Program-made: the position numbers and the translations under genes
Shown: piece by piece, positions 6,799 to 14,783 of the stretch
How the letters are laid out: each line of letters opens with the position of its first letter
Position numbering within the stretch: position 1 is the first letter of the stretch
Notes under the pieces: model-generated
Told to the model about the DNA's origin: nothing
The model's input: the letters and a program-made list of their open reading frames with translations, nothing else
Databases searched by the model: none
Assembly (NCBI GenBank): GCA_024638265.1
Contig: JAHEKQ010000019.1
Coordinates: forward strand, 1 to 43,879
DNA length: 43,879 nt
Direction of reading: 5' to 3'
Origin: Flammeovirgaceae bacterium
GTDB lineage: Bacteria; Bacteroidota; Bacteroidia; Cytophagales; Cyclobacteriaceae

Positions 6799-8426
6799 TG
6801 GCTATTAGTCGCTATGGATTGCATAAACGCCTGATGATGCCGGAAAGAGAATTCTGAAAGGGCACCTGGCTTTTTGAAAGACTTCAGGTACAGGTAATCG
6901 GGTTTTCCCTCAAAGGATACTTCATTCCGGTAGTATCCACGGACACAAATAATAGCCGTTTGAAAGTTAACAGGATTGGCCTCGAAAGTGAGATCAACCC
7001 GGTCCCCCTGTTTCATTTCCTGAAAATATTGAGAATCATCAGCTCTTAGCATTTCAACATATTCAATTCCAGCGACGTCAATCACAGAGATCAATGGTGC
7101 CTGTGTGATGGTTATTTCCGGGCTTTGGGAAACATCGAGGACCGCTTCATCAATCTCCCAGAAATTAAACCCTGATTCGAGTTTGATCCTTATGTCGCCT
7201 TGTATTACCCCACTCAGATCTATGGGCATGATCATATCCTTATCTATAAGGGATCCGGGAACTTCAAAATAGTCGACATACTCCCACTTGTCCCCTTTTT
7301 CCAGGAATACCTTCAGCACTACGCCCTGGTCCAGCATCCACTCACGATGCTCACTGGCGGGAAGCTCAGCTTGTTTTGAACTGAATTCGGGATAGTAATC
7401 ACCAAAAAGCTTAACGAATTCTGTAAAGGTATAATCAAACCAACGCGTGTTTTTTGCATTAAGCACAAGTTTGGCCGTTTCTGCTCCTTTTGGAATGCTG
7501 AAATCCAAGACGGTACTGACCATACCCTTTGAGTCCGGGACTCCGTCAAATTGCAAGTACCGGGAATCATCTTCCTTTAGAATATTAACGTCCGATTCAT
7601 GTTCAGATACTATAGATACCGGGTAGTTTTCCTTCTTATAGGCAAACAATTCACCATGCTTATCCCGGTGCACCCTGTAGTCGGCCGGATGATCGATCAG
7701 TTCCAGCGATGTGTAATTTATGAATTCAGTTTCCATCTTCTCATTTCGAAGCTGAAGCCTGTAAACGTCACCATCCGGTCGGATTTTGCCCAGGGGTAAA
7801 TAGTCGGTTCTTTCCAGGCTTTGATATATCGCCCCGGGAAATACGCCACCCTTGAATTCATATTCCTCATCATTAAGTACATAGACTGAAGGGCAACTGC
7901 AGGCAATGGCGATAAAAATTCCGAAAGCTACTGCTGCCACTCCTACTGTTGGGCCGAGATAGGAAGCCACGGTAGCCCCAAGTGCCTCATCGTAAATCTC
8001 GATTTTTTCAATCCCGGCAAGGGGAATCTCTACCTCAGAGTCACTTGTGTTGATGGATTCAGGTATGTATACGTGAATCTCATTGGTGGGAAGCGAGGGT
8101 TTGTCCTGCTTTCTGATATACCGGTGTGTGGATTTCTTTTCTGGTTTTGATAACCTCTGCAGGTAATTGGCCTCCCTGATTCTGTCGAGTTCTTCCAAAG
8201 TGCCCTTAACTTTATTCTCATCGACAGAGATACCGGACAAGTGCCAGTATTTTTGTCCCTGGTGAATAATGACATAATCACCCGAGTTAACGGTTTTTGA
8301 GCTCACATACTGGCTGTTGATGTCTTTCACACGCCCGACTTTATAGAAATGGCAGGCATTGAGTTGTACAAGCATTAAGAGCAGCAGGAAAATTGCCAGC
8401 GATCGTCGTTTAGTTATTCTTTTCAT
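6795..8426 (-). CDS. Large lipoprotein with internal membrane segment, unknown function
   Basis: The 543-residue protein starts with a basic signal peptide and lipobox ending at Cys25 (QLNAC). An N-terminal domain of about 120 residues is followed by a hydrophobic glycine/alanine-rich stretch at 150-176, ending in CSC, and then a conserved-looking block (CPSVYVLNDEEYEFKGG and LERTDYLPL, about 178-213). The C-terminal 320 residues are predicted mostly beta and contain no motif I can name. It begins four bases after the barrel gene ends and overlaps the radical SAM gene by four bases, so the three are almost certainly one transcript. Cysteines 176 and 178 may be disulfide partners or targets of the radical SAM enzyme; that is speculation. 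Confidence 0.8.
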   Translation of the reverse strand: MKRITKRRSLAIFLLLLMLVQLNACHFYKVGRVKDINSQYVSSKTVNSGDYVIIHQGQKYWHLSGISVDENKVKGTLEELDRIREANYLQRLSKPEKKSTHRYIRKQDKPSLPTNEIHVYIPESINTSDSEVEIPLAGIEKIEIYDEALGATVASYLGPTVGVAAVAFGIFIAIACSCPSVYVLNDEEYEFKGGVFPGAIYQSLERTDYLPLGKIRPDGDVYRLQLRNEKMETEFINYTSLELIDHPADYRVHRDKHGELFAYKKENYPVSIVSEHESDVNILKEDDSRYLQFDGVPDSKGMVSTVLDFSIPKGAETAKLVLNAKNTRWFDYTFTEFVKLFGDYYPEFSSKQAELPASEHREWMLDQGVVLKVFLEKGDKWEYVDYFEVPGSLIDKDMIMPIDLSGVIQGDIRIKLESGFNFWEIDEAVLDVSQSPEITITQAPLISVIDVAGIEYVEMLRADDSQYFQEMKQGDRVDLTFEANPVNFQTAIICVRGYYRNEVSFEGKPDYLYLKSFKKPGALSEFSFRHHQAFMQSIATNSQ

Positions 8427-8429
8427 GGC

Positions 8430-8936
8430 TTAAAATCTAAATCCAATGTTAGCACCACCCGTAACGCGTGTGAACCTGAAACTATAAGAATTCTCAACCA
8501 CTTCCTTAAAATTTCCCAGTCCGACATAAGCTTCAAGAACTATATTGTCGCTCAGTTTGAAATAGTTGCCAAAATTCAGGCCGAAGCCATTAATTGTATA
8601 GGGAGTGGAATAGATATCATCGTTATCATTTCGTACTCGCGAATAAAAGATTCCGATGAAGGTATTTGATCTGAATTCCACATTGAAATCCCGATTAGTC
8701 TGAATTCGGTATTCCACCGAAAAACCATCCTCACCACCGTAATCGTACGGGCCGCTGATTCCCTTGATCCATGTTACTACCAACCAGTCTTCTCCCTGGG
8801 AGGTCTTAATTTGAAGATTGGGACGGAAAGAATTGGCCAGGAGCCAGGGTGTATTAACGGGGAAGATTCCCACGCTTTGTCCCTGTACAACCCACGAGGT
8901 TGCGACCAGGGACAGGATCAGTATGATTCGTACCAT
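8430..8936 (-). CDS. Small outer-membrane beta-barrel protein
   Basis: The 168-residue product begins with a Sec signal peptide ending near VVQGQ (about residue 20). The mature part alternates hydrophobic and polar residues in short strands and ends in GGANIGFRF, with the terminal phenylalanine expected for outer-membrane barrels. It resembles DUF3575-type small barrels, but I cannot confirm the family. The start at ATG 8936 is chosen because the longer frame up to 9038 adds 34 charged residues before an otherwise perfect signal peptide. It is the first gene of the barrel-lipoprotein-radical SAM operon. It may anchor or export the lipoprotein; that is inferred from position alone. Confidence 0.78.
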   Translation of the reverse strand: MVRIILILSLVATSWVVQGQSVGIFPVNTPWLLANSFRPNLQIKTSQGEDWLVVTWIKGISGPYDYGGEDGFSVEYRIQTNRDFNVEFRSNTFIGIFYSRVRNDNDDIYSTPYTINGFGLNFGNYFKLSDNIVLEAYVGLGNFKEVVENSYSFRFTRVTGGANIGFRF

Positions 8937-9130
8937 TTTCGTATGAAAAAGCTGAGAAATCTCGCAATTATTCCAGTGATATCCAATAGTTATTTTTTTC
9001 TCAGAAGGATCACAATCCGCAGAGCAGGATATAGGCAAAATGGCCCCATCTATGATTTAATTGAGGTCAAAATTTCAAGGAAGGATTTGAATTCCTATAA
9101 TTTGTTAAATTGTAGAAATCAAAACCCGGT

Positions 9131-10777
9131 ATGACGTATTTATCACCCCTAGAGTACCTGTATAAGTGGTCTGACGAAAATTCTGATCTTGTCTACCTCC
9201 GCGAGCCTATCGCCGGACAGTACAGGGAATTGACATGGAAACAGACTGCGGATCAAGTGAGGCAGATGGCCGCCTACCTGAAAAGCCTGGAGCTACCTGA
9301 AAAGAGTAAAATTGCGATCCTGAGTAAGAATTGCAGCCACTGGATCATCACTGATCTCGCGATTATGATGGCTGGGCATATTTCAGTTCCTCTCTATCCG
9401 AATCTCACCGCCGAAACGCTCAATAAAATATTGATCCACAGTGAAGCAAAATTGATTTTTGTTGGAAAGTTGGACGATTTTGAAGTGATGGAACCCGGAA
9501 TACCCCAGGACATGCCCTGTGTTTCATTTCCGTATTACCCAAGGGACAAGCACTTGCAATGGGATGATCTGGTAGAGGGTGTTAACCCAATTGTTGAAAA
9601 TGTTGTCAGGGATCCACAAGATACTGCCACCATCATCTATACTTCGGGCACTACCGGAATGCCCAAAGGGGTTATGCACAGTTTTCACAACATCAGCTTT
9701 GTACTTGAATATTTCTCCACCAAAAAGGGCTTGAATATGGAAATGGGTCAGCGATTCTTTTCTTATCTCCCCATGTGTCACATAGCGGAGAAAATGCTTA
9801 TCGAAATGGGCAGTTTGAAAGTACGGGGAGTGGTTTCCTTTGCAGAATCTTTGGACACCTTTACTCAGAATCTCAAAGACGCGAAAGCCACAGTATTTCT
9901 GGCGGTTCCCAGGATCTGGACCAAGTTCGAACAGGGAATCCTGGCAAAAATGCCACTCAAAAAGCTCAACCGATTACTCTCCATTCCTATCCTGTCTTCA
10001 GTAGTTAGGAAGAAGATAAAAACGGGTCTGGGTCTTGAAAACGCCAAGCATGTATTCGTGGGGGCAGCACCGAGTCCGCCCAAACAACTGGAGTTCTTTG
10101 CGAAACTTGGAATCCATATCCAGGAGGCCTATGCGATGACCGAAAACTGCTGTTATTCACATGCCAATTTTCCGGGGAAGATTCAGATAGGATCTGTTGG
10201 TCAGCCTTTCCCCCATTGCGACGTACGCCTCAGTGAGGAAGGGGAGATCCAGGTAAAACACGAGGCCATCATGACCGGTTACTACAAAGAACCTGAGATG
10301 ACAAAGGAAACCATCACTGAGGATGGGTATTTAAGAACCGGGGACAAAGGTGAGATCGATGGTCAGGGATACCTGCGCATTACTGGCAGGGTAAAGGACC
10401 TGTTCAAATCCAGTAAGGGCAAATACATTGCCCCATCACCCATCGAATTGATGCTCTCTGAAAATCAATACCTCGAACAGGTATGCGTGGTGGGTAACGG
10501 TATGCCTCAACCGCTGGCCATTTGTGTCAAATCGGAAATTGCCCCCAACGAAGAGGAATTCAGGAATAGCTTGAAAGATCTCCTCGATTCTGTCAACAGT
10601 CGCCTGGACCACCATGAGAAAATTGCAAGGATTATAGTCGTTGATGAAGAATGGACCGTGGAAAACGGCATGGTCACGCCAACCTTGAAAGTCAAACGCA
10701 ATGAGATTGATAATGCATACGGCCCTCACTACGAGGAATGGTCCAACATGGCCGATCTCGATGTAGTAATCGTTTAG
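9131..10777 (+). CDS. Long-chain acyl-CoA synthetase (AMP-forming)
   Basis: The 548-residue enzyme belongs to the ANL adenylating family and should activate fatty acids with ATP and CoA. The AMP-binding loop YTSGTTGMPKG is at 170-180. Further motifs are YLPMCHIAE, GAAPSPPKQ, YAMTEN, DGYLRTGDKG, and the long-chain type hinge GRVKDLFKSSKGKYIAPSPIE. The catalytic lysine is in the C-terminal TLKVKR. The size and hinge fit long-chain rather than acetate or medium-chain enzymes. With the thiolase about 6.5 kb away it suggests fatty-acid use, although the genes are not co-transcribed. Its stop overlaps that of the convergent rmuC by four bases. Confidence 0.93.
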   Translation: MTYLSPLEYLYKWSDENSDLVYLREPIAGQYRELTWKQTADQVRQMAAYLKSLELPEKSKIAILSKNCSHWIITDLAIMMAGHISVPLYPNLTAETLNKILIHSEAKLIFVGKLDDFEVMEPGIPQDMPCVSFPYYPRDKHLQWDDLVEGVNPIVENVVRDPQDTATIIYTSGTTGMPKGVMHSFHNISFVLEYFSTKKGLNMEMGQRFFSYLPMCHIAEKMLIEMGSLKVRGVVSFAESLDTFTQNLKDAKATVFLAVPRIWTKFEQGILAKMPLKKLNRLLSIPILSSVVRKKIKTGLGLENAKHVFVGAAPSPPKQLEFFAKLGIHIQEAYAMTENCCYSHANFPGKIQIGSVGQPFPHCDVRLSEEGEIQVKHEAIMTGYYKEPEMTKETITEDGYLRTGDKGEIDGQGYLRITGRVKDLFKSSKGKYIAPSPIELMLSENQYLEQVCVVGNGMPQPLAICVKSEIAPNEEEFRNSLKDLLDSVNSRLDHHEKIARIIVVDEEWTVENGMVTPTLKVKRNEIDNAYGPHYEEWSNMADLDVVIV

Positions 10778-12075
10778 GAATTCGGTGAATCTTCAGAGCG
10801 GCCGATTAGCCTCTGATCAATATTCTTAGAGGGAGTTGCTCCCAATTTGCGGATATTCTCTGCCCTTTTAACCAGGTTACCCCTGCCCTCGGAAAGCTTT
10901 TTCATCGCCTCTTCATAGGCTTTTTGTGTTTGCCCGATATTCTTACCCACAGTAATCAGGTCTTCTGTGAAGTTTACAAATTTGTCATACAAGTCACCCG
11001 CCTGCCGGGCAATTTCCATGGCATTCTGGTTCTGGTATTCATTCTTCCAGATATTTGCGATGGTTCTCAAAGTCGCAATCAGGGTTGAGGGCGATACGAT
11101 AACGATATTCTTTTCATACGCATCGTTGAAAAGGGCGGAGTCATTTTGGACGGCAAGACTGAATGCCGGTTCCACCGGGATGAACATCAGCACAAAATCG
11201 AGGCCCTTCACCCCATACAATCCCTGGTAATTCTTGCCACTGAGGTTTTTAATATGTGCCCTTACTGACATAAGGTGGTCCTTTACAAAAGACTCCTTGG
11301 CTGAATCATCCTCTTCACTTGAATATCGTTCAAAAGCCGTAAGCGAAACCTTGGAGTCAATGATTATATTCTTGTTCTCGGGCAGACCCACGATTACATC
11401 AGGTTGAAGCCTCCTTCCATTATTACCCGTAAAGGACTCCTGAACATGATACTCCCTGCCCTTTTCAAGTCCCGATTTCTCAAGGATGTTCTCGAGGATC
11501 AGTTCACCCCACTTACCCTGGGAACGGGTATCCCCTTTCAGGGCGCGGGTGAGGTTTTCCGCCTCCTTGGTGATCTGGGTATTCATTTCCTTAAGACCTG
11601 AAATTTGCTCTCGTAATGCGGAGTTCCGGGCTATGCTCTGCTGGTTGCTTTCCTCCACCTTCTTCTCAAAATCAGTGAGTTTTGCAGAGAGGGGCTTTAA
11701 TATCTCATCCAGACTGGTCTTGTTCTGATCGGTGAATTTTTTGGTTTTCTCCTCGAGGATCTCGTTGGCGAGGTTCTTGAATTCTGCCGAGAACTTAGCC
11801 TGTATCTCCCCAAGTTCCCTTTTCTGATCCATAATCCTTTCCTGCAGTGCCTTGTATTCCGCTTCACGGGAGGCCAGTTGCCTGCTGAGGGAAAGAATAT
11901 TTTCACGCTCCCGGCTTAGCTCCTGCTTAAGTTCATCCCGGTCTTTAGTGATTTCTGATATTCTCCGTTCGGCCTCCTCGGAATTGGCGGTACCTTTTCC
12001 CAAACGGGGCCGTAAAAACAGCCAGGCCATCGCTGCTCCAAGCACTAGTCCTACGAAAAGGTAAATGAACTCCAT
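10774..12075 (-). CDS. rmuC: RmuC family protein
   Basis: The 433-residue protein has an N-terminal membrane helix (residues 1-20), a long coiled coil rich in Glu, Lys and Arg (about 25-165) and the RmuC nuclease-like domain. Characteristic blocks are KGDTRSQGKWGELILENILEKSGL, GRRLQPDVIVGLPENKNIIIDSKVSLTAFERY in part, and FVLMFIPVEPAF. RmuC limits inversions at short inverted repeats in E. coli and is thought to have a restriction-endonuclease-like fold. The gene is convergent with the acyl-CoA synthetase, with a four-base overlap of stops. A tandem octamer array lies 25 bases upstream of its start. Confidence 0.95.
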   Translation of the reverse strand: MEFIYLFVGLVLGAAMAWLFLRPRLGKGTANSEEAERRISEITKDRDELKQELSRERENILSLSRQLASREAEYKALQERIMDQKRELGEIQAKFSAEFKNLANEILEEKTKKFTDQNKTSLDEILKPLSAKLTDFEKKVEESNQQSIARNSALREQISGLKEMNTQITKEAENLTRALKGDTRSQGKWGELILENILEKSGLEKGREYHVQESFTGNNGRRLQPDVIVGLPENKNIIIDSKVSLTAFERYSSEEDDSAKESFVKDHLMSVRAHIKNLSGKNYQGLYGVKGLDFVLMFIPVEPAFSLAVQNDSALFNDAYEKNIVIVSPSTLIATLRTIANIWKNEYQNQNAMEIARQAGDLYDKFVNFTEDLITVGKNIGQTQKAYEEAMKKLSEGRGNLVKRAENIRKLGATPSKNIDQRLIGRSEDSPNS

Positions 12076-12100
12076 TTAATGCTTAAAGTTATCAATTTTA

Positions 12101-12132
12101 GTAGACGCGTAGACGGGTAAACGCGTAAACGC
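12101..12132. repeat. Octamer tandem repeat (GTAGACGC / GTAAACGC)
   Basis: Four exact 8-base steps: GTAGACGC, GTAGACGG, GTAAACGC, GTAAACGC. It sits upstream of the rmuC start on the minus strand and contains overlapping ACGCGT palindromes. Confidence 0.65.
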
Positions 12133-12195
12133 GATCAATTTATTTGTGAAGATGGGTTGTTTTTGTGACAATTAGTGTCAAAAGTTAATTAACGG

Positions 12196-12251
12196 CTAAC
12201 AACTAACAGTGGGGATGAGGGATGGGGGAGGAGGAATGAGGGGGTTGGGGG
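12196..12251. repeat. Heptamer pair followed by a G-rich tract
   Basis: CTAACAA and CTAACAG (12196-12209) run directly into a plus-strand G-rich stretch (12211-12251) with five or more runs of at least three G separated by short A/T/G loops, capable of forming a G-quadruplex. Bases 12196-12213 are an exact reverse-complement copy of 3902-3919. No gene lies between rmuC and the lipoprotein at 12298. Confidence 0.5.
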
Positions 12252-12297
12252 AATTCTACCTTTGCGTGAAATTTTCAAGGCCGCTAGTTAGCCACTA

Positions 12298-12831
12298 CTA
12301 GTTACTTATTGAAATCTCAAAAAACTCCTCAATCTCAATAATTATATCCTCCCGGGAAATATCCGCTGGGAGGGTCTTTTTAGTTTGTCCTTTTACCAAG
12401 TCATAACTTTCAAATCCAACTACATTCATGTCAGTATGCTCCGGATCAGGATAAATTCTAATCGAACGTGAATCAAGAAAATCTGCGATTGAGTAGATGT
12501 ACTCACTATGAGCGGGATCTAAATCGTAATTTATCCGGTTGATCCTAATATACATACCGGATTTGTTAAGGGAGTCTTTTAAGTCATTTACTCTCTCGGT
12601 TGCCATTAGTGATCTTTCTCTTGCTAATTCATATGCCATCTGAGCAACATTAGCGCTTTCCACAGCAAGCTTTTCATTGCGTTCAGCAAGCTTTTTGTGT
12701 AGGATTGCTGCCTCGCTTAAGCTATCAACTGCCATTTGAAGGGAATCTACTTCGGATTCCAATTGCGATATATATCCGGACCTGCAAGAAGCCATGATTA
12801 TTAGAAAACTGAGGAAAAGCAGGTATTTCAT
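12298..12831 (-). CDS. Small lipoprotein with central coiled coil, unknown function
   Basis: The 177-residue product has a signal peptide with lipobox MASC (cysteine at about residue 16). Residues about 24-85 are a heptad-like coiled coil rich in Leu, Glu and Ala (LESEVDSLQMAVDSL and onward). The C-terminal 90 residues form an unrecognised mixed domain. The start at ATG 12831 gives a proper signal peptide; an upstream extension of 24 residues does not. Both flanks carry G-rich tracts (12211-12251 and 12933-12968) with G-runs on the same strand. Confidence 0.7.
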   Translation of the reverse strand: MKYLLFLSFLIIMASCRSGYISQLESEVDSLQMAVDSLSEAAILHKKLAERNEKLAVESANVAQMAYELARERSLMATERVNDLKDSLNKSGMYIRINRINYDLDPAHSEYIYSIADFLDSRSIRIYPDPEHTDMNVVGFESYDLVKGQTKKTLPADISREDIIIEIEEFFEISISN

Positions 12832-12932
12832 GTTTTCATTCTTTAATGATGCCAGTATGATTATATGAATTTCTGGCGAGAATTGTAACCGCTGAAAGTT
12901 CACGGGCTCATGGGTTCACGGGACTGAGGACT

Positions 12933-12984
12933 GGGATTGGGAGGAGGGGAAGGGGAAGGGGAAGGGGGAAAAGAGGCAAGAGGC
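12933..12984. repeat. G-rich tract with GGGGAA units and a heptamer pair
   Basis: Six runs of three to five G (12933-12968) with loops of two to four bases make a strong G-quadruplex candidate on the plus strand; the later part is a GGGGAA hexamer repeat. AAGAGGC occurs twice in tandem right after it (12971-12984). Confidence 0.6.
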
Positions 12985-12986
12985 AT

Positions 12987-13039
12987 GTTGGACTCTACTG
13001 TTTTATCCGCTGTAGATTCGGCGAAGGTTGGCTCTACTG
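12987..13039. repeat. Short direct repeat covering a gene end
   Basis: GTTGGACTCTACTG (12987-13000) is repeated as GTTGGCTCTACTG (13027-13039), and the second copy includes the stop codon of the GH130-like gene. This looks like a small duplication of the gene's 3' end. Confidence 0.45.
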
Positions 13040-14179
13040 CTTCATCGCTACTCCGATTTTAGAATCAGCTGTTCCATAATAAAGAAACCATTTGTTCTTG
13101 AACCACACCAAACCTTCTACAAAGCATACTTCGTTTACTTCCCCAACCCTTTCAAAGTCTTTGTCCGGATAGATGAAAGGTGAATCGGTGCGATCTAATA
13201 ACTTATAGGGCTTGCCTGCATCGAAAAGGGCTTGTCCGGCGCCATAGGTGTAGACTGGGAAATTGGGGTCATTGTAATTTGCTGCATTACTGGCGTTGTA
13301 GATTAATAGAACACCACTTTCGGTAAGCATAGCATAGGGACCAGGTTCTACCAGCCTGCTATCAAAGAAGCCCTTCCGAGGGTGTAACACTGATATCCGG
13401 GTCTTCTTCTCTTCATCTTCAAGCGGTTCCCAATTGATGAGGTCATCAGAAGTGGCCATGAACAAATCAGTATCGCCGTAGTACATCCAGTATTTTCCAT
13501 TGATCTTTGTGGCTGTCATTTTACCTGCATTCTGTTTTGTAATAATAGCTCCTGCTTTTGACCATGTGTCAATGTATTTTTCAGAACTAAGAACAGGTCC
13601 ATGTTTTGTCCAATTTCTAAGATCACTTGATGAAGCCAGGCTTAACCTGGCGGTTTTGCCATCATAGGAAGTATAGGTCATGATATACTTGCCATCCTCA
13701 CTTTCTACGATTCTCGGATCTTCTACCCCGTCAAAAAGACAATTGAAACAATCGGGAAGGCTATCGGACTGAAATTTCATGTAATTCCATTCATATTCCT
13801 TCATGGAATCATTTTTGGGATAAAATACAGGTTCGGGTTCTTTTTGGAAATTGATACCATCTTCACTAATGGCCAGCCCTATCCTGGATGTGCCTGTGCT
13901 GTCTTGTGCCCTGTAAAAAAGATATACCTTTCCGTCCCTCACCACTGCTGCCGGATTCAGTACATTACGGGTCTCCCACCGTATATCCTCACCTTCAATA
14001 GGATCAATAAATCTCAGATTATCGCCAGGGGTAATAATAGGATTTTTATCATCCACCTTTTCAAAGCCTTCGAGTTGCCAGGTATCCTCGGCTTCTTCCT
14101 TTGTATTGCAGTTTACCAGGACTGCCAATAGTAGCATGAAGATGAATAAGGTAGAGAGGTGTTTGCGGGAAAGGTTCAT
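13034..14179 (-). CDS. GH130-like glycosidase/phosphorylase lipoprotein
   Basis: The 381-residue protein has a signal peptide and lipobox ending at Cys24 (LVNC), so it is exported and lipid-anchored. The remainder is a five-bladed beta-propeller with GH130-type blocks: ETRNVLNPAAVVRDGKVYLFYRAQD (from about 69), the GVEDPRI motif with candidate catalytic Asp154, YTSYDGKTARLSLASSSDL, NGKYWMYYGD and SRLVEPGP. GH130 enzymes act on beta-mannosides, mostly as phosphorylases, some as hydrolases. I cannot check the phosphate-binding residues, so the reaction is open. No SusC/SusD pair or other sugar gene is nearby, which is unusual for a Bacteroidota carbohydrate enzyme. Confidence 0.82.
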   Translation of the reverse strand: MNLSRKHLSTLFIFMLLLAVLVNCNTKEEAEDTWQLEGFEKVDDKNPIITPGDNLRFIDPIEGEDIRWETRNVLNPAAVVRDGKVYLFYRAQDSTGTSRIGLAISEDGINFQKEPEPVFYPKNDSMKEYEWNYMKFQSDSLPDCFNCLFDGVEDPRIVESEDGKYIMTYTSYDGKTARLSLASSSDLRNWTKHGPVLSSEKYIDTWSKAGAIITKQNAGKMTATKINGKYWMYYGDTDLFMATSDDLINWEPLEDEEKKTRISVLHPRKGFFDSRLVEPGPYAMLTESGVLLIYNASNAANYNDPNFPVYTYGAGQALFDAGKPYKLLDRTDSPFIYPDKDFERVGEVNEVCFVEGLVWFKNKWFLYYGTADSKIGVAMKQ

Positions 14180-14222
14180 AGTTCTAGAACTGAAGATAGG
14201 AAACTAAGCTGACATGAAACAT

Positions 14223-14250
14223 GACGCAAGAGACAGGAGGCAGGATACAA
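14223..14250. repeat. Heptamer tandem repeat (GACGCAA / GAGACAG / GAGGCAG / GATACAA)
   Basis: Four consecutive 7-base units follow the pattern GANRCAR in the divergent gap between the GH130-like gene and the NTF2-like gene. Confidence 0.6.
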
Positions 14251-14311
14251 TTAGCAGTATTAGCAACTGAATGGCTTAAGCTCTCGTTATAATTCATAAA
14301 CGAACATCATC

Positions 14312-14773
14312 ATGAAGAAACTATATATACTATTAGGTGCAGCGGCCCTCTTGGTCGGATTCACCACGATCTACCTGACCGAAAAAAATTCTGATTTTGA
14401 AATAAAAGAAGTAGAAGCACTGGTCCTAAAGAGCTATGTAAAAGGCGCTTTCAATGATATGAACTACGAGGATATGGCGGCAGGATTCCATGAAGACTTT
14501 GCCATCTTTCGGGCCGAGGGTGAAAACCTGGTGCGATATGAAATTGCTGACTGGGTGGAAAACACCAAAAAGAAGAAAGAGTCAGCGGACTGGAAACTGG
14601 AGGACAATATCTGGGAACATAAATTCCCGGTCATTGATATTACGGAAACCTCGGCCGTGGTGAAGGTTGAACTCTATCGAAACGATAAGCACATATTTAC
14701 AGACTATCTTTCCCTGCTGAAGTTTGATTCGGGCTGGAAGATTGTCGGTAAGGTGTATACAAGGCACAATTGA
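14312..14773 (+). CDS. NTF2-like (SnoaL / lumazine-binding-like) exported protein
   Basis: The 153-residue protein has an N-terminal hydrophobic segment (residues 4-22) without a lipobox, probably a signal peptide or anchor. The rest matches the cone-shaped NTF2-like fold as in PF12893-type proteins: a helix with YVKGAFNDMNYEDMAAGFHEDFAIF, then strands ending in FDSGWKIVGKVY. Such proteins often serve as ligand-binding or accessory domains and no catalytic residues are evident. The gene is isolated and convergent with the DUF3667 gene, ten bases apart. Confidence 0.78.
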   Translation: MKKLYILLGAAALLVGFTTIYLTEKNSDFEIKEVEALVLKSYVKGAFNDMNYEDMAAGFHEDFAIFRAEGENLVRYEIADWVENTKKKKESADWKLEDNIWEHKFPVIDITETSAVVKVELYRNDKHIFTDYLSLLKFDSGWKIVGKVYTRHN

Positions 14774-14783
14774 GGAGCGCGCT

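Noticed and set aside
9001-9130. N-terminal extension of the outer-membrane barrel up to 9038
   Set aside because: The added residues are charged and precede a perfect signal peptide; ATG 8936 is the natural start.
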